Assembly: GCA_000158135.1 (NCBI GenBank)
Contig: DS999531.1
Coordinates: 2,969,259-3,033,258, forward strand
Direction of reading: 5' to 3'
Source: Rhodobacteraceae bacterium KLH11
GTDB taxonomy: Bacteria; Pseudomonadota; Alphaproteobacteria; Rhodobacterales; Rhodobacteraceae
DNA length: 64,000 bases
Below are positions 1-9,423 of the stretch, in pieces. The translations under genes were made by a program, and so were the position numbers. A model generated the notes under the pieces. The model was not told the origin of the DNA, made no database searches, and saw only the letters and a list, made by a program, of their open reading frames with translations. How positions within the stretch are numbered: the stretch's first letter is position 1; each line of letters starts with the position of its first letter.

Positions 1-3
1 GCA

Positions 4-912
4 TCAGGCCGGTTCGAGTGTTGCTTTGGCTTCGTCCAGAAGGCGTTTGGCCTCGGATCCCTGCAGTTTCTGGATATCGTCCTGGTATTTCAGGATCGCG
101 CCCAGCGTATCGCCGATCACCTCGGGGCTGAGGTTGATCACATCGAGCGCCAGCAGGCATTTGGCCCAGTCGATGGTTTCGGCAACGCCGGGTTTTTTGA
201 ACAGGTCTTCGGTGCGCAAGCGCTGGACAAAGGCCACCACCTCGCGGCTCAGCGCCTCGGCGGCTTCGGGTGCGCGTGTGTGCAGAATTTCGATCTCGCG
301 CTCGAAATCGGGATAATCGACCCAATGATAGAGGCAACGGCGTTTGAGGGCATCATGCACCTCGCGCGTGCGGTTTGAGGTGAGGATGACGATGGGTGGC
401 TCGGGTGCCCGGATGGTGCCAAGTTCGGGGATCGTAACCTGAAAATCGCTGAGCGCTTCGAGCAGGAAGGCCTCAAAGGGTTCGTCGGTGCGGTCCAACT
501 CATCGATCAGCAAAACCGGCGCGCCGTTTTCGTCAGGGCGCATGGCTTGCAGCAGCGGGCGTTCAACGAGGTAGTCGTCCGAGAACAGCTCGGTCTGCAA
601 CGCGCCGCGATCAGCCCCGCCCGCGGCTTCGGCTGTCCGGATTGCCACCATTTGTGCGGGGAAGTTCCATTCATACACTGCTGAAGAGGCATCAAGGCCT
701 TCATAACATTGCAGCCGGATCAGACGCCGCCCAAGGCCCGCCGCCATGGCTTTGGCAATCTCGGTTTTCCCAACGCCAGCCTCCCCTTCCAGAAAAAGGG
801 GGCGGCCCAGTTTCAGCGACAGAAAGACAACTGTGGCCAGGGCACGCCCGCAAACATAGCCCTGCGCCCCGAGCATCTGCTGCACGGCATCGATGGAATT
901 CGGCTGCGTCAT
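4..912 (-). CDS. MoxR-family AAA+ ATPase
   Basis: A 302-residue AAA+ ATPase of the MoxR/CoxD type, which usually acts as a chaperone with a von Willebrand (CoxE-like) partner to insert metals or mature enzyme complexes. Walker A GEAGVGKT is at residues 43-50, Walker B LLIDELD at 134-140, sensor 1 (TSN) near 178-180 and an arginine pair at 191-192. The ATG is preceded by a G5 run that can serve as ribosome binding site. The gene ends three bases from the window edge, so the usual VWA partner, if present, lies outside. Family is certain; the client protein is unknown. Confidence 0.9.
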   Translation of the reverse strand: MTQPNSIDAVQQMLGAQGYVCGRALATVVFLSLKLGRPLFLEGEAGVGKTEIAKAMAAGLGRRLIRLQCYEGLDASSAVYEWNFPAQMVAIRTAEAAGGADRGALQTELFSDDYLVERPLLQAMRPDENGAPVLLIDELDRTDEPFEAFLLEALSDFQVTIPELGTIRAPEPPIVILTSNRTREVHDALKRRCLYHWVDYPDFEREIEILHTRAPEAAEALSREVVAFVQRLRTEDLFKKPGVAETIDWAKCLLALDVINLSPEVIGDTLGAILKYQDDIQKLQGSEAKRLLDEAKATLEPA

Positions 913-1068
913 AAGACCCCCTTTTGCGTTCGGCCCAACAGGTCACGCCAATGTTCCGGCGTCAAGGCCATGGTCCACAAGGGACTTACGGCGATCTGGC
1001 CCGTTGACAAGTGCTTTGACGTGATTGAGGGCCTTTCACCGCCGTAGTGGCTGTGCTAGCCGGAGGGC

Positions 1069-2106
1069 ATGACTGAGACTCTGACGATCCGCCGCCCCGA
1101 TGACTGGCATCTGCACCTGCGCGATGGCGCGATGCTGCAAGCTGTCCTGCCCGAAACCGCACGCCATTTCGCGCGTGCGATTATCATGCCTAATCTGGTG
1201 CCCCCTGTGGTGACCGGTGCGCAGGCCGCCGCGTATCGCGATCGCATTCTGGCAGCGCTGCCAGAGGGTATGACGTTTGAGCCGCTGATGACGCTGTATC
1301 TGACCGAAGACACCGACCCCGAGGATCTGGTTGCCGCCCATGCCAGCGGCCTGATCAAGGCGGTCAAGCTGTATCCGGCCGGGGCGACGACCAATTCGGC
1401 CTCGGGTGTGCGCGATTTCGACAAGGCGCGACCCGTTTTGGAAAAGATGGCCGAGATTGGTCTGCCGCTTTGTGTGCATGGCGAAGTCACGGATGCCGAT
1501 ATCGACATTTTCGACCGGGAAGCAGTGTTCATCGACCGGATTCTTGATCCGATCCGCAGGGCGACGCCTGAATTGCGGGTCGTGATGGAACATATCACCA
1601 CGTCAAACGCGGTTGAGTATGTGAAAGCCAACGAGACCAATCTGGCTGCTACGATCACGGCGCATCACCTGATCATCAATCGCAATCATATCCTTGTGGG
1701 CGGGATCAAGCCGCATTATTACTGTCTGCCCGTCGCCAAACGCGAAGAGCATCGTCTGGCGCTTCTGGCCGCCGCAACATCAGGTGATGTGCGGTATTTC
1801 CTTGGCACCGACAGCGCGCCGCATACGGATGACAATAAAGAAATGGCCTGTGGCTGTGCTGGCTGCTTTACCGCCACGAACACTGTGTCACTGGTTGCTG
1901 AAATGTTCGACCGTGCGGGCGCGCTGGACAAGCTTGAGGGCTTTACCTCGCTCAACGGACCTGCGTTCTATCGGTTGCCGGTGAATGAAGGCACGCTCAC
2001 GCTGACCAAGGGCGATCCGGTCGAATACCCGGCAAAAATCGAAAGCAGTGACGGACCGGTTACCGTATTTGACCCCGGGTTCCCGCTGCATTGGCAGGTC
2101 AGCTAG
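1069..2106 (+). CDS. pyrC: Dihydroorotase (class II)
   Basis: Dihydroorotase catalyses the third step of de novo pyrimidine synthesis, cyclising carbamoyl-aspartate to dihydroorotate in the cytoplasm. The 345-residue length matches E. coli-type PyrC. The binuclear zinc site is complete: His14 and His16 in the WHLHLR motif, the carbamylated Lys100 (in VKLYPAG), His137, His175 and Asp248 in [16 protein letters not shown] sequence lies just before the ATG. The stop codon TAG overlaps the opposite-strand stop of the next gene inside a CTAG tetranucleotide. Confidence 0.96.
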   Translation: MTETLTIRRPDDWHLHLRDGAMLQAVLPETARHFARAIIMPNLVPPVVTGAQAAAYRDRILAALPEGMTFEPLMTLYLTEDTDPEDLVAAHASGLIKAVKLYPAGATTNSASGVRDFDKARPVLEKMAEIGLPLCVHGEVTDADIDIFDREAVFIDRILDPIRRATPELRVVMEHITTSNAVEYVKANETNLAATITAHHLIINRNHILVGGIKPHYYCLPVAKREEHRLALLAAATSGDVRYFLGTDSAPHTDDNKEMACGCAGCFTATNTVSLVAEMFDRAGALDKLEGFTSLNGPAFYRLPVNEGTLTLTKGDPVEYPAKIESSDGPVTVFDPGFPLHWQVS

Positions 2107-3398
2107 TCACTTAGACGTTCTGCCAAATCCGCTGCGCGCCCGCCGGTGCGCAGCATGGACCAGATCGCATCGGCCTCGTCACCTCCGATCAGCTTCGCCG
2201 CCTTGTCCCGCACGCGATCCTCACGATCCGGCAAGGACATCGGGGTCAGCAGGTCATGGCTGGCCTCAAGCCGCGCGCCATCCCGGCGCAGCAGTGACAG
2301 AAAGGCCTGTGTTTCGGTCAGGCTCTGATCCTCTTCAACCGTGATCCGATCACGCAGAGATTGTAACCTTGGGTCCGCGCAGACCTTATCGGAATAGCTG
2401 CCCGGTAGCGCGGTATCATAACCCATCGCCTGCATCGCAATCACCGTGCGGTACGAAAATTTGGCGCCCAATCCACTGGTTGGGTGCAACTGATTGCAGA
2501 CGCTCATCCACCGAGGGTGTGTTTTAACCTTGATCTCAGCCACTTCCGGTTCGGCGATATCAAGATCGCGCGCAGCCTCAAGCGCGGCGTGCAGCCCGTG
2601 ACAGCAGGCGTGAAACTTGTGGCTGACACTTTCAAACAGCCATTCGTCGCCTAACCCGTCCAATGCGCTGGCCGTATCATTGGCCCCAAGATGGGTTGCA
2701 CCAAAACCGTGCGGCCCTTCGATCGCATCCGCGTTTGGCCGGAACCCGTTGCGAACCAGCTGCGCGGCTTCAACCCCGTTCGAGGCCGCCAGCCCTGCGT
2801 TATAAGGCTTGCCCATGGTTCCAAACTGCGCCTTCTGACCCGAGGCGCGCGTGGCCGTCAGCCCCAACAGATCACGCATCTGCGCTGTGTCAAATCCCAT
2901 CAATCGACCCGCCGCAGCAGCAGCGCCAAACGCGCCTGCCGTGGCCGTCTGGTGGAAACCGGCCTGATAGTGACCGCGCCCCAGCCACAACCCGATACGG
3001 ACAGAGACCTCCATCCCGACAAGCGCGGCCTCAAGCAGATCGACCAATGGCCGGTCTTCCCATTCGGCCAGGGCAAGCGCGGCGGGAAACACCGCAACCG
3101 ACGGGTGGCCGATATGGGCAAAATGCGTATCGTCATAATCCAGCGCGTGTGACACCGTGCCGTTCACCAGCGCCGCGCCGCGCAAGGGGGCTGCACCACC
3201 CCCGAACAGCCGGGCCTGTGCTGCACCGCTTTCTGCCAGAACCATCTGGCGCACGATACGCGAGACTGCTTCTTCGACCCCGGCCCGACCGACCGCAAGC
3301 CAATCCAAAGCGGAAAGGGATGTTACAACACGCGCCTGCGCGGTCGCCGATATCGGGCCCGTCGCAAACGCGGCAAGTGAGGATGTCAGATCGGTCAT
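2103..3398 (-). CDS. MmgE/PrpD family protein
   Basis: A 431-residue member of the MmgE/PrpD family, which contains 2-methylcitrate dehydratase, cis-aconitate decarboxylase and iminodisuccinate epimerase. The family hallmark around [18 protein letters not shown] is at about residues 83-101. No prpB/prpC genes are nearby, so a methylcitrate-cycle role cannot be inferred from context and the substrate is open. It is convergent with pyrC and shares 4 bases with it. Confidence 0.88.
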   Translation of the reverse strand: MTDLTSSLAAFATGPISATAQARVVTSLSALDWLAVGRAGVEEAVSRIVRQMVLAESGAAQARLFGGGAAPLRGAALVNGTVSHALDYDDTHFAHIGHPSVAVFPAALALAEWEDRPLVDLLEAALVGMEVSVRIGLWLGRGHYQAGFHQTATAGAFGAAAAAGRLMGFDTAQMRDLLGLTATRASGQKAQFGTMGKPYNAGLAASNGVEAAQLVRNGFRPNADAIEGPHGFGATHLGANDTASALDGLGDEWLFESVSHKFHACCHGLHAALEAARDLDIAEPEVAEIKVKTHPRWMSVCNQLHPTSGLGAKFSYRTVIAMQAMGYDTALPGSYSDKVCADPRLQSLRDRITVEEDQSLTETQAFLSLLRRDGARLEASHDLLTPMSLPDREDRVRDKAAKLIGGDEADAIWSMLRTGGRAADLAERLSD

Positions 3399-3436
3399 AC
3401 AGCGCAGTCTAGCGCGCGCCGCCTGCGCGTAAAGCC

Positions 3437-3880
3437 TCAGCCGTAGAGATCAGCCGCGCGCTGTTCAAAGGCGCGTACAATGCGGTGCATGGCTTCGTTG
3501 AAGACAACGCCAATGATGCCCTGAAGAACCGCATTCTTGAACTCGAAATCAACATGGAACGAGACGTTGCACCCCGTGCCCGTATCCTCGAACTGCCAAT
3601 CCGAGCGCATGTATTTGAACGGCCCGTCCAAATATTCGGTATCGATCCGTTTCTGCGCGTCAAACAGCGTCACGCGGCTGCCAAAGCGTTCGCGGAACAC
3701 TTTGAACGAGATGACAAGATCAGCCTCCATCACCTTGCCATCACCTGCGGCATAGGTCCGGTGAATGCGGGCGGCGGCGCACCAGGGCAGAAACTCCGGG
3801 TATTTCGCCACATCTGCAACCAGATCATACATCTGCTGGGCGGAGTAAGGCAGCGGGCGGGTCTCGGAGTGAGTTGGCAT
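3437..3880 (-). CDS. COQ10/RatA-like START-domain protein
   Basis: A 147-residue SRPBCC/START-fold protein of the coenzyme Q-binding COQ10 family (also called RatA in E. coli). The N-terminal ETRPLPYSAQQMYDLVADV and the VFNEAMHRIV segment near the C-terminus are typical. In alphaproteobacteria this gene usually lies close to lipA, and lipA is 2 kb away here. The expected role is binding a polyprenyl lipid such as ubiquinone for respiration; the toxin role claimed for E. coli RatA is less likely. It is divergent from hpt with about 70 bases between starts. Confidence 0.87.
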   Translation of the reverse strand: MPTHSETRPLPYSAQQMYDLVADVAKYPEFLPWCAAARIHRTYAAGDGKVMEADLVISFKVFRERFGSRVTLFDAQKRIDTEYLDGPFKYMRSDWQFEDTGTGCNVSFHVDFEFKNAVLQGIIGVVFNEAMHRIVRAFEQRAADLYG

Positions 3881-3952
3881 GGCGTCCGGTATTAACTGGT
3901 GACAATGCCGCGTGATTTCGTATGTTGCGCGCCAAAGATCAAGGGGGTAGCG

Positions 3953-4501
3953 ATGAGCCAGGGTGCATATGTCATAGATGAGATGATCTCGGCCAAGGCC
4001 ATCGCCGCGCGGATCGAAGAACTGTGCCGCAAGATAACGACAGAGTTCGGCAACACCGATAAACTGGTCGTTGTGGGCCTGCTGCGCGGCAGTTTCGTGT
4101 TCATCGCCGATCTTGTGCGCGAGCTGGATTTGCCTATCGAGGTCGATTTTCTTGAGGCCTCATCCTATGGCGACTCGATGGAAAGCAGCCGGGAAGTGCG
4201 CATTCTCAAGGACTTGCGCGGCGCAATTGAAGGGCGTGATGTGCTGGTGGTCGAGGATATCGTCGATACCGGTCACACGTTGGACCATGTCACCAAACTG
4301 CTGCAGAGCCGTAAGCCCCAGCGCCTGAAATCCATCGCGCTGTTGGACAAGCCCAGCCGACGCGAGGTCAATTTCCGCTCGGATTGGGTGGGATTTGAGA
4401 TCCCTGATGAATTTGTCGTGGGGTACGGTATCGACTATGCGCAGCGGAACCGGAACCTGCCGTTCATCGGGAAGGTTCGATTTGTCGAAGATCAGGCATA
4501 G
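3953..4501 (+). CDS. hpt: Hypoxanthine phosphoribosyltransferase
   Basis: A 182-residue purine-salvage enzyme that joins hypoxanthine or guanine to PRPP. The PRPP-binding motif [11 protein letters not shown] is in the middle of the protein, and the Pro-Arg-Glu-type flexible loop region ([10 protein letters not shown]) precedes it. An upstream in-frame GTG at 3899 would add 18 residues, but AAGGGGG sits 6-12 bases before the ATG at 3953 and this start fits family length. It is convergent with the M20 hydrolase. Confidence 0.93.
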   Translation: MSQGAYVIDEMISAKAIAARIEELCRKITTEFGNTDKLVVVGLLRGSFVFIADLVRELDLPIEVDFLEASSYGDSMESSREVRILKDLRGAIEGRDVLVVEDIVDTGHTLDHVTKLLQSRKPQRLKSIALLDKPSRREVNFRSDWVGFEIPDEFVVGYGIDYAQRNRNLPFIGKVRFVEDQA

Positions 4502-4568
4502 GGATACCGCCCGACGTCCTGATACGCCTTCTGACCCGTCACTGAAGCAGGTGCAGACCCCTTGGAGA

Positions 4569-5714
4569 TCAGGTCTTGAGCGTCTCTTCTATGGCTGTCA
4601 GAAAAATCTCGGTCCCGATTGGGATCAGCGCATCGGGGAAATCATAATCCGGGTTGTGCAGTTGCGGGTGATCCCGCCCGGCCCCCAACCAGAACATCGC
4701 GGTTTTCGCACCTTTGCCAAATTGCCCGAAATCTTCTGAAAATCTTTGCGGTGTCGGAACCAGCCTGCAGGGCACATCCCGGATACGGCAGGCCTCGGTC
4801 AGAATCTGCACGGCCTCATCGGAATTGCGACAGGCCTCGAATACATCATCATAGGTGATTTCGACACTCAGGCCCTGCGCGTGCGCGCTTGCGGTAACCC
4901 GTTGCTCAGCCTCTTGGATCAACTCGGTCATCCGGGTGTCGGACACCGTGCGCAGGGTCACCCAAAGCTCGGCCAGACCGGGGGCCACGCCAAACGTGGC
5001 CTCGCCCAACCACGCATGCGTCACGGTGGTCAGGGCATAGTCAGCATCCAGCGCACCGCCCTGCCCCAGCGTTGCGAGGGCAGGCAAAAGCTCGGCCAGC
5101 GCTCCGGCCGGAGACACCCCATCCTGTGGTGCCGCCGCATGAGAGGTCTTGCCCGTCAAAGCGATCCGCATACCCCGCGAAGCGCAATTGGCCGGGCCCG
5201 AGCACAGCTCAACCGCGCCCAGCTCCAGCCCCGGCAGATTGTGCAGAGAAAACACATAATCCGGCGCGATCTGGGTGAATTTCGGGTCGGCCCGAAAGGC
5301 CATCGCCCCCTGTCCGGTTTCTTCCGCAGGCTGGAATATCAAAACAACCCGCCCCCTGGCCGGACGCTGATTCCCCAGCACAAAAGCCACCCCAAGCACC
5401 ATCGCCATATGGCCGTCATGCCCGCACAGATGCCCTTTGCCGGGATATTGTGACGCATAGCGGGCGCTGGAAATCTCTTGAATCGGCAAACCGTCCAGCT
5501 CACAGCGGATCGCGACAGTTGGACCGGGCGAACCGCTGTCATAAATCGCCGCAACCCCATGACCGCCAATCCCGGTCAGAACCGAATCGGGGCCGCAGGC
5601 CTGCAACAGATTGGATATGCTCGCCGCCGTCCCGCGTTCTTCACCCGAAACCTCGGGCACCTGGTGCAATTCGTGGCGCTTTTCGGTCAGCCAGGATTGA
5701 AGTTCGGGTTTCAC
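4569..5714 (-). CDS. M20 family amidohydrolase
   Basis: A 381-residue metallopeptidase of the M20D group (hippurate hydrolase / N-acyl amino acid amidohydrolase type). The metal ligands are in CGHDGH (97-102) and in the EE pair at 131-132; a dimerisation domain follows. Translation probably starts at a GTG whose last two bases overlap the TGA of lipA (GTGA), which suggests coupling to lipA. The natural substrate is not readable from sequence; an N-acyl or aminoacyl amide is likely. Confidence 0.88.
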   Translation of the reverse strand: MKPELQSWLTEKRHELHQVPEVSGEERGTAASISNLLQACGPDSVLTGIGGHGVAAIYDSGSPGPTVAIRCELDGLPIQEISSARYASQYPGKGHLCGHDGHMAMVLGVAFVLGNQRPARGRVVLIFQPAEETGQGAMAFRADPKFTQIAPDYVFSLHNLPGLELGAVELCSGPANCASRGMRIALTGKTSHAAAPQDGVSPAGALAELLPALATLGQGGALDADYALTTVTHAWLGEATFGVAPGLAELWVTLRTVSDTRMTELIQEAEQRVTASAHAQGLSVEITYDDVFEACRNSDEAVQILTEACRIRDVPCRLVPTPQRFSEDFGQFGKGAKTAMFWLGAGRDHPQLHNPDYDFPDALIPIGTEIFLTAIEETLKT

Positions 5715-6661
5715 CCTTGGTTCAACTTCTTTTGCCGGGCCTCGCGCAGACGGGCGAAATCATCCCCCGCATGGTAAGAGGATCGGGTCAGCGGCGTTGC
5801 CGAAACCATCAGAAAGCCTTTGCCAAACGCGGCTTTTTCATACGACGCAAACTCTTCCGGCGTGACAAAGCGGTCAATGCCGTGATGTTTGGGGGTCGGC
5901 TGCAGATACTGACCGATGGTCAGAAAATCGATATCCGCCGCGCGCATGTCATCCATGACCTGACGCACCTGCTGTTCTTCCTCACCCAGTCCGACCATGA
6001 TACCGGATTTGGTGAAAATCGACGGGTCCAGCTCTTTCACCCTCTGCAACAGGCGCAGCGAGTGGAAATAGCGCGCGCCCGGGCGTACCTCGGGATAGAG
6101 GCCGGGAACCGTTTCGAGATTGTGGTTGAACACGTCCGGCTTGGCCTCAACCACAACTTCAAGCACCGAAGGATCACATTTCAGGAAATCCGGCGTCAGA
6201 ATCTCAATCGTTGTCTTCGGTGACCGGTGCCGCACTGCGCGAATGGTCTGGGCAAAATGATCAGCCCCGCCATCCTCAAGGTCGTCCCGGTCAACCGACG
6301 TAATCACAACGTGGTTCAGACCGAGTTTCTGCACAGCATGGGCGACGCGCCCCGGCTCAAACGCATCCAGAGTATCCGGTTTGCCAGTCGCGATGTTGCA
6401 AAACGTGCAGCCCCGGGTACAGATTTCGCCCATGATCATCATGGTCGCGTGGCCCTGGCTCCAGCATTCGCCCACATTGGGGCAGCCAGCTTCTTCGCAG
6501 ACGGTGACCAGATTGTTTTCGCGCATGATCTTGTGGGTATCCGCATACCCCTTGCCGCCCGGCGCTTTCACCCGAATCCATTTCGGTTTGCGCGGCGCGG
6601 CATTGTCAGGTCGATGCGCCTTTTCAGGGTGTCTTTGCTCGGGTATTTTCAGATCACGCAC
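5711..6661 (-). CDS. lipA: Lipoyl synthase
   Basis: A radical SAM enzyme that inserts two sulfurs into octanoyl groups on lipoyl domains. With a GTG start at 6661 the protein has 316 residues; the auxiliary-cluster cysteines are Cys55, Cys60 and Cys66 and the radical SAM CxxxCxxC is Cys81, Cys85 and Cys88, the usual positions in Rhodobacterales. AGGAAAG lies 6 bases before this GTG, whereas the in-frame ATG at 6706 (15 residues longer) has no visible ribosome binding site. The M20 hydrolase follows with overlapping codons. Confidence 0.95.
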   Translation of the reverse strand: MRDLKIPEQRHPEKAHRPDNAAPRKPKWIRVKAPGGKGYADTHKIMRENNLVTVCEEAGCPNVGECWSQGHATMMIMGEICTRGCTFCNIATGKPDTLDAFEPGRVAHAVQKLGLNHVVITSVDRDDLEDGGADHFAQTIRAVRHRSPKTTIEILTPDFLKCDPSVLEVVVEAKPDVFNHNLETVPGLYPEVRPGARYFHSLRLLQRVKELDPSIFTKSGIMVGLGEEEQQVRQVMDDMRAADIDFLTIGQYLQPTPKHHGIDRFVTPEEFASYEKAAFGKGFLMVSATPLTRSSYHAGDDFARLREARQKKLNQG

Positions 6662-6801
6662 AGTTGGCTTTCCTGACTGAAGGTCACGTTGCTTTGCGCT
6701 TAGCATAAACCGACTTTATTGGTTACACCAGCAATGCATAGCCGCTATGCGCCGCGCTGACCTGATGCGGCTACAACGGGCGCTCAGGCTCTGTCTGTTG
6801 G

Positions 6802-7725
6802 TCAGGTGCGGGTTTGGGAAACCACCCGCGCCCCAACCTCCCGGATCACCTCGGCAAGCCGGTCAAACCAACCCGCCCCCTCGGTTGAGGTGCGACGGAC
6901 CAGCCCGATGGTGCGCGATGGCTGCGGTTCCCCGAACCGTAGAAGGCACAAACCCGGCACCGCGTCGCGTTCGGCACGCGCCGCAAGCTCGGGCATCAGT
7001 GTCAGGCCAAACCCCTCGGCGACCAACCGCGACAAAGTGGCCAGCGAGGACGCCCCCATATTGATCTGACCACTTGTGCGATTCTGCCCGCAAACTTCAA
7101 GCGCCTGATCCGTCAGGCAGTGCCCATCCTCCAGCAGCATGAGATGCGCAGCCCTTAGGTCCACAGGCCGCAATGCATCCGGGTCAGCGGTCAATCGATC
7201 AAGGCGGGTCTGGCTGCCTGCCAGCAGGAAATGATCTTCGAACAGTGGCTCTTCATGGATGGATGTCCCGCCTGACGGAAGCGCCAGGACCGCCGCGTCG
7301 ATCTCGCCGACATGCAGCATGGACAAAAGCTGTTTGGTCCGCGCCTCGCGAATCTGAACCCGCAACGAGACATCCCCCGCACGCAACCCCGCCAGTACTC
7401 CGGGCAAAAGATAAGGGGCCACGGTGGGAATGATGCCGATAGACAAGGATCGCTGCCCGCCAGAATGATCGCTGGCAAACCGATCCAGCTGCTCGGCCGC
7501 TTTGAGAACCTGATCGGCATGGTCAAGCACATCCCGACCCAGCGGCGTCAGCAGAATATCGCGGGCCTGCCGTTCAAAAAGCGGCCCGCCGATCGATTCT
7601 TCCAACGCCTTGATCTGAACCGAAAGCGCAGGCTGCGATACGTGGCAGACCTGAGCCGCACGGCCAAAGTTTCTCTGGTCGGCCACGGCGCGGAAATACT
7701 GCAATTGCCGGAAAGTGAAATTCAT
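6802..7725 (-). CDS. oxyR: OxyR-type LysR regulator
   Basis: A 307-residue LysR-type regulator with an N-terminal winged helix (residues 1-60, QPALSVQIKALEE) and a substrate-like C-terminal domain. The redox pair of OxyR is conserved: Cys203 in LLEDGHCLTDQAL and Cys212, nine residues apart as in E. coli Cys199 and Cys208. It therefore probably senses hydrogen peroxide by disulfide formation. No katG or ahpC is adjacent, so its direct targets lie elsewhere in the genome. Confidence 0.88.
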   Translation of the reverse strand: MNFTFRQLQYFRAVADQRNFGRAAQVCHVSQPALSVQIKALEESIGGPLFERQARDILLTPLGRDVLDHADQVLKAAEQLDRFASDHSGGQRSLSIGIIPTVAPYLLPGVLAGLRAGDVSLRVQIREARTKQLLSMLHVGEIDAAVLALPSGGTSIHEEPLFEDHFLLAGSQTRLDRLTADPDALRPVDLRAAHLMLLEDGHCLTDQALEVCGQNRTSGQINMGASSLATLSRLVAEGFGLTLMPELAARAERDAVPGLCLLRFGEPQPSRTIGLVRRTSTEGAGWFDRLAEVIREVGARVVSQTRT

Positions 7726-7785
7726 AACCTTTGATTATCACCTGACGTCCAAACCGCAAGCCCGGCATATTAAAGCAATCCCGGC

Positions 7786-8883
7786 TCAGCCAATCATACG
7801 GTCCCGCTCGGCCTGTTCTTCATAATGGCGCTTCAGCCGTTGCAACGCGATCCGCAAGACGATCTTGCCCGATCGTGCCGACCATCCCATACGCTTTTCC
7901 GCCAGTTCCAGCCCTTCAAGATAACAACAGCAGCGCAGTGCAACATCGCTGAGGCCCGGCCCAAGGTCCGACAGCGCCCGCGCCACGCGATCCCGCGCGC
8001 CCGACGGCCCCTGCCCGATCTGGCCGTTCGCCACAAAATCTCCGCCCACGCCAGCGGTCAGAAACCGATCCCAGTTCTGCGTGACCTGAGGCCCAATCTG
8101 CGCCAGTTCAAAATCTTCCCGCAACCGCTCTCCGGCGCTGACCAGTGTTTCATCAAGGAACGGCTTTCCATCCCGGTCACGACGGCGCGCCAACGCGATC
8201 AAAGGGCTTTCAACCGTGCTGTAGCGAACCCGGGGCTGGCGTGCTGCGTCAGATCTGGCTGTTGCAGGTTGAAACGGGGTCTGCGCCTCGGCCATGCCGA
8301 ACTCACTCTGGGTCCGGGCCCGGTTTTCCGCCTCGGCGATCAGATGGCTCAGCGCTGCGCGGCCCGAAGTAGAAATCCGATAGCGGGAAATCCGGCCGGG
8401 ATTGTCGCACGATATCCAGTCTTTCAACGCCAGAGCCTGCGCGATTTCACAATCCACAACAGCTGTTTTGGTTGTCCCGCCCTCGCCGCTGTCCCGAACG
8501 ACAACGGCCTTGTCCATATCTTCCGCGACCGCAAGAACCGCACCCGACTCGCACATGCGCCGCAGCACCCGCAGTGCTTCCAGCTCGAACTGTGTGTCCG
8601 CAGCCGTATGCGCATCGATGTTGGGTGGCGCGGCGATGAAAGCGCCGCTTTGATGATCGACCGTCGGGAAATGGGATTTGGCCAGTGAGTGCAACGCCGC
8701 ATCCACAAGCGGGTCGTCCCGGCGCATCTCAACCTTGCGAATCTGTCTGAGGATCGTTGAGGCATGGCAGCCTGCAGATCGCGCAATGTCCCGGATGGAG
8801 CGTCCGGTTTCGGTATGCGCCAGATATCGCTGCGCCCCTTCAGGAACCCATGCCGGAACGGTGAATGCCTCGCTGTTTTCCAT
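7786..8883 (-). CDS. DUF6456 domain helix-turn-helix protein
   Basis: A 365-residue protein with a predicted helix-turn-helix near residues 25-50 (TGRSIRDIARSAGCHASTI) and a C-terminal DUF6456 domain (about 240-360, with a conserved Trp in QNWDRF and a cysteine triplet near CCCYLEG). An in-frame TTG at 8910 would add 9 residues, but the ATG at 8883 follows a GA-rich stretch. It is divergent from the DUF6477 gene, an arrangement I recall from other Rhodobacterales. It is likely a DNA-binding regulator; targets are unknown. Confidence 0.78.
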   Translation of the reverse strand: MENSEAFTVPAWVPEGAQRYLAHTETGRSIRDIARSAGCHASTILRQIRKVEMRRDDPLVDAALHSLAKSHFPTVDHQSGAFIAAPPNIDAHTAADTQFELEALRVLRRMCESGAVLAVAEDMDKAVVVRDSGEGGTTKTAVVDCEIAQALALKDWISCDNPGRISRYRISTSGRAALSHLIAEAENRARTQSEFGMAEAQTPFQPATARSDAARQPRVRYSTVESPLIALARRRDRDGKPFLDETLVSAGERLREDFELAQIGPQVTQNWDRFLTAGVGGDFVANGQIGQGPSGARDRVARALSDLGPGLSDVALRCCCYLEGLELAEKRMGWSARSGKIVLRIALQRLKRHYEEQAERDRMIG

Positions 8884-9123
8884 ATTTCTTCGCCCTTGTC
8901 GACAAAACAAACTGACAGTTTTCGCCGTCGAATTCTTAGTTAACCAAATCTAACTAGAGTCGCTTTCGTTACTCGTTCGTTAACCGCAGACGGCACGAAG
9001 CAGAATTGATTCAAAATCATAAACACTCGTGAAACCATAGTTCGGGGTGATCTTTAACAAGGCAGCACCCGCGTAAGTTGTGTCACATTTCCGGCACCGA
9101 AATTGAGCAAGAAGGAAGTTGCC

Positions 9124-9423
9124 GTGCAGGACCTGATGACCATGATCGCTAGACTTCAACGCCCACGGCTGCTGGCCCGCGCCGCCAAGATCGGGGCGCA
9201 GGATTACAATCGGGACCGACATCTGCAACGTCTGTTGGGATACGGATCAATACCCGGCTCGGGTGCCGCCCTGATCCGGTTGATGGATCTGGAACGCGAG
9301 ATCAATACGCAACGAAAAGAGGATGATGCCGCCTATTCTCTGGTCCGGCATCTGGACCTCCTGATTGCGCTGATTGGCGAGGCGCAGCTGTATCAGGCCA
9401 GCCGCGCCCCGCGGTATCAATGA
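9124..9423 (+). CDS. DUF6477 family small protein
   Basis: A 99-residue basic, mostly helical protein beginning at QDLMTMIARLQRPRLL, the hallmark of DUF6477 proteins in Rhodobacterales. I chose the GTG at 9124, which is preceded by AGAAGGAAG at good spacing, over the TTG at 9103. It has no signal peptide or membrane segment. Its function is unknown; divergence from a helix-turn-helix gene suggests a regulatory link. Its stop abuts the MttB stop on the other strand. Confidence 0.75.
   Translation: MQDLMTMIARLQRPRLLARAAKIGAQDYNRDRHLQRLLGYGSIPGSGAALIRLMDLEREINTQRKEDDAAYSLVRHLDLLIALIGEAQLYQASRAPRYQ

Noticed and set aside
8930-8960. CtrA-type site TTAACCAAATCTAAC between the DUF6456 and DUF6477 genes
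   Set aside because: Only one half matches TTAA fully; single near-matches are expected by chance.
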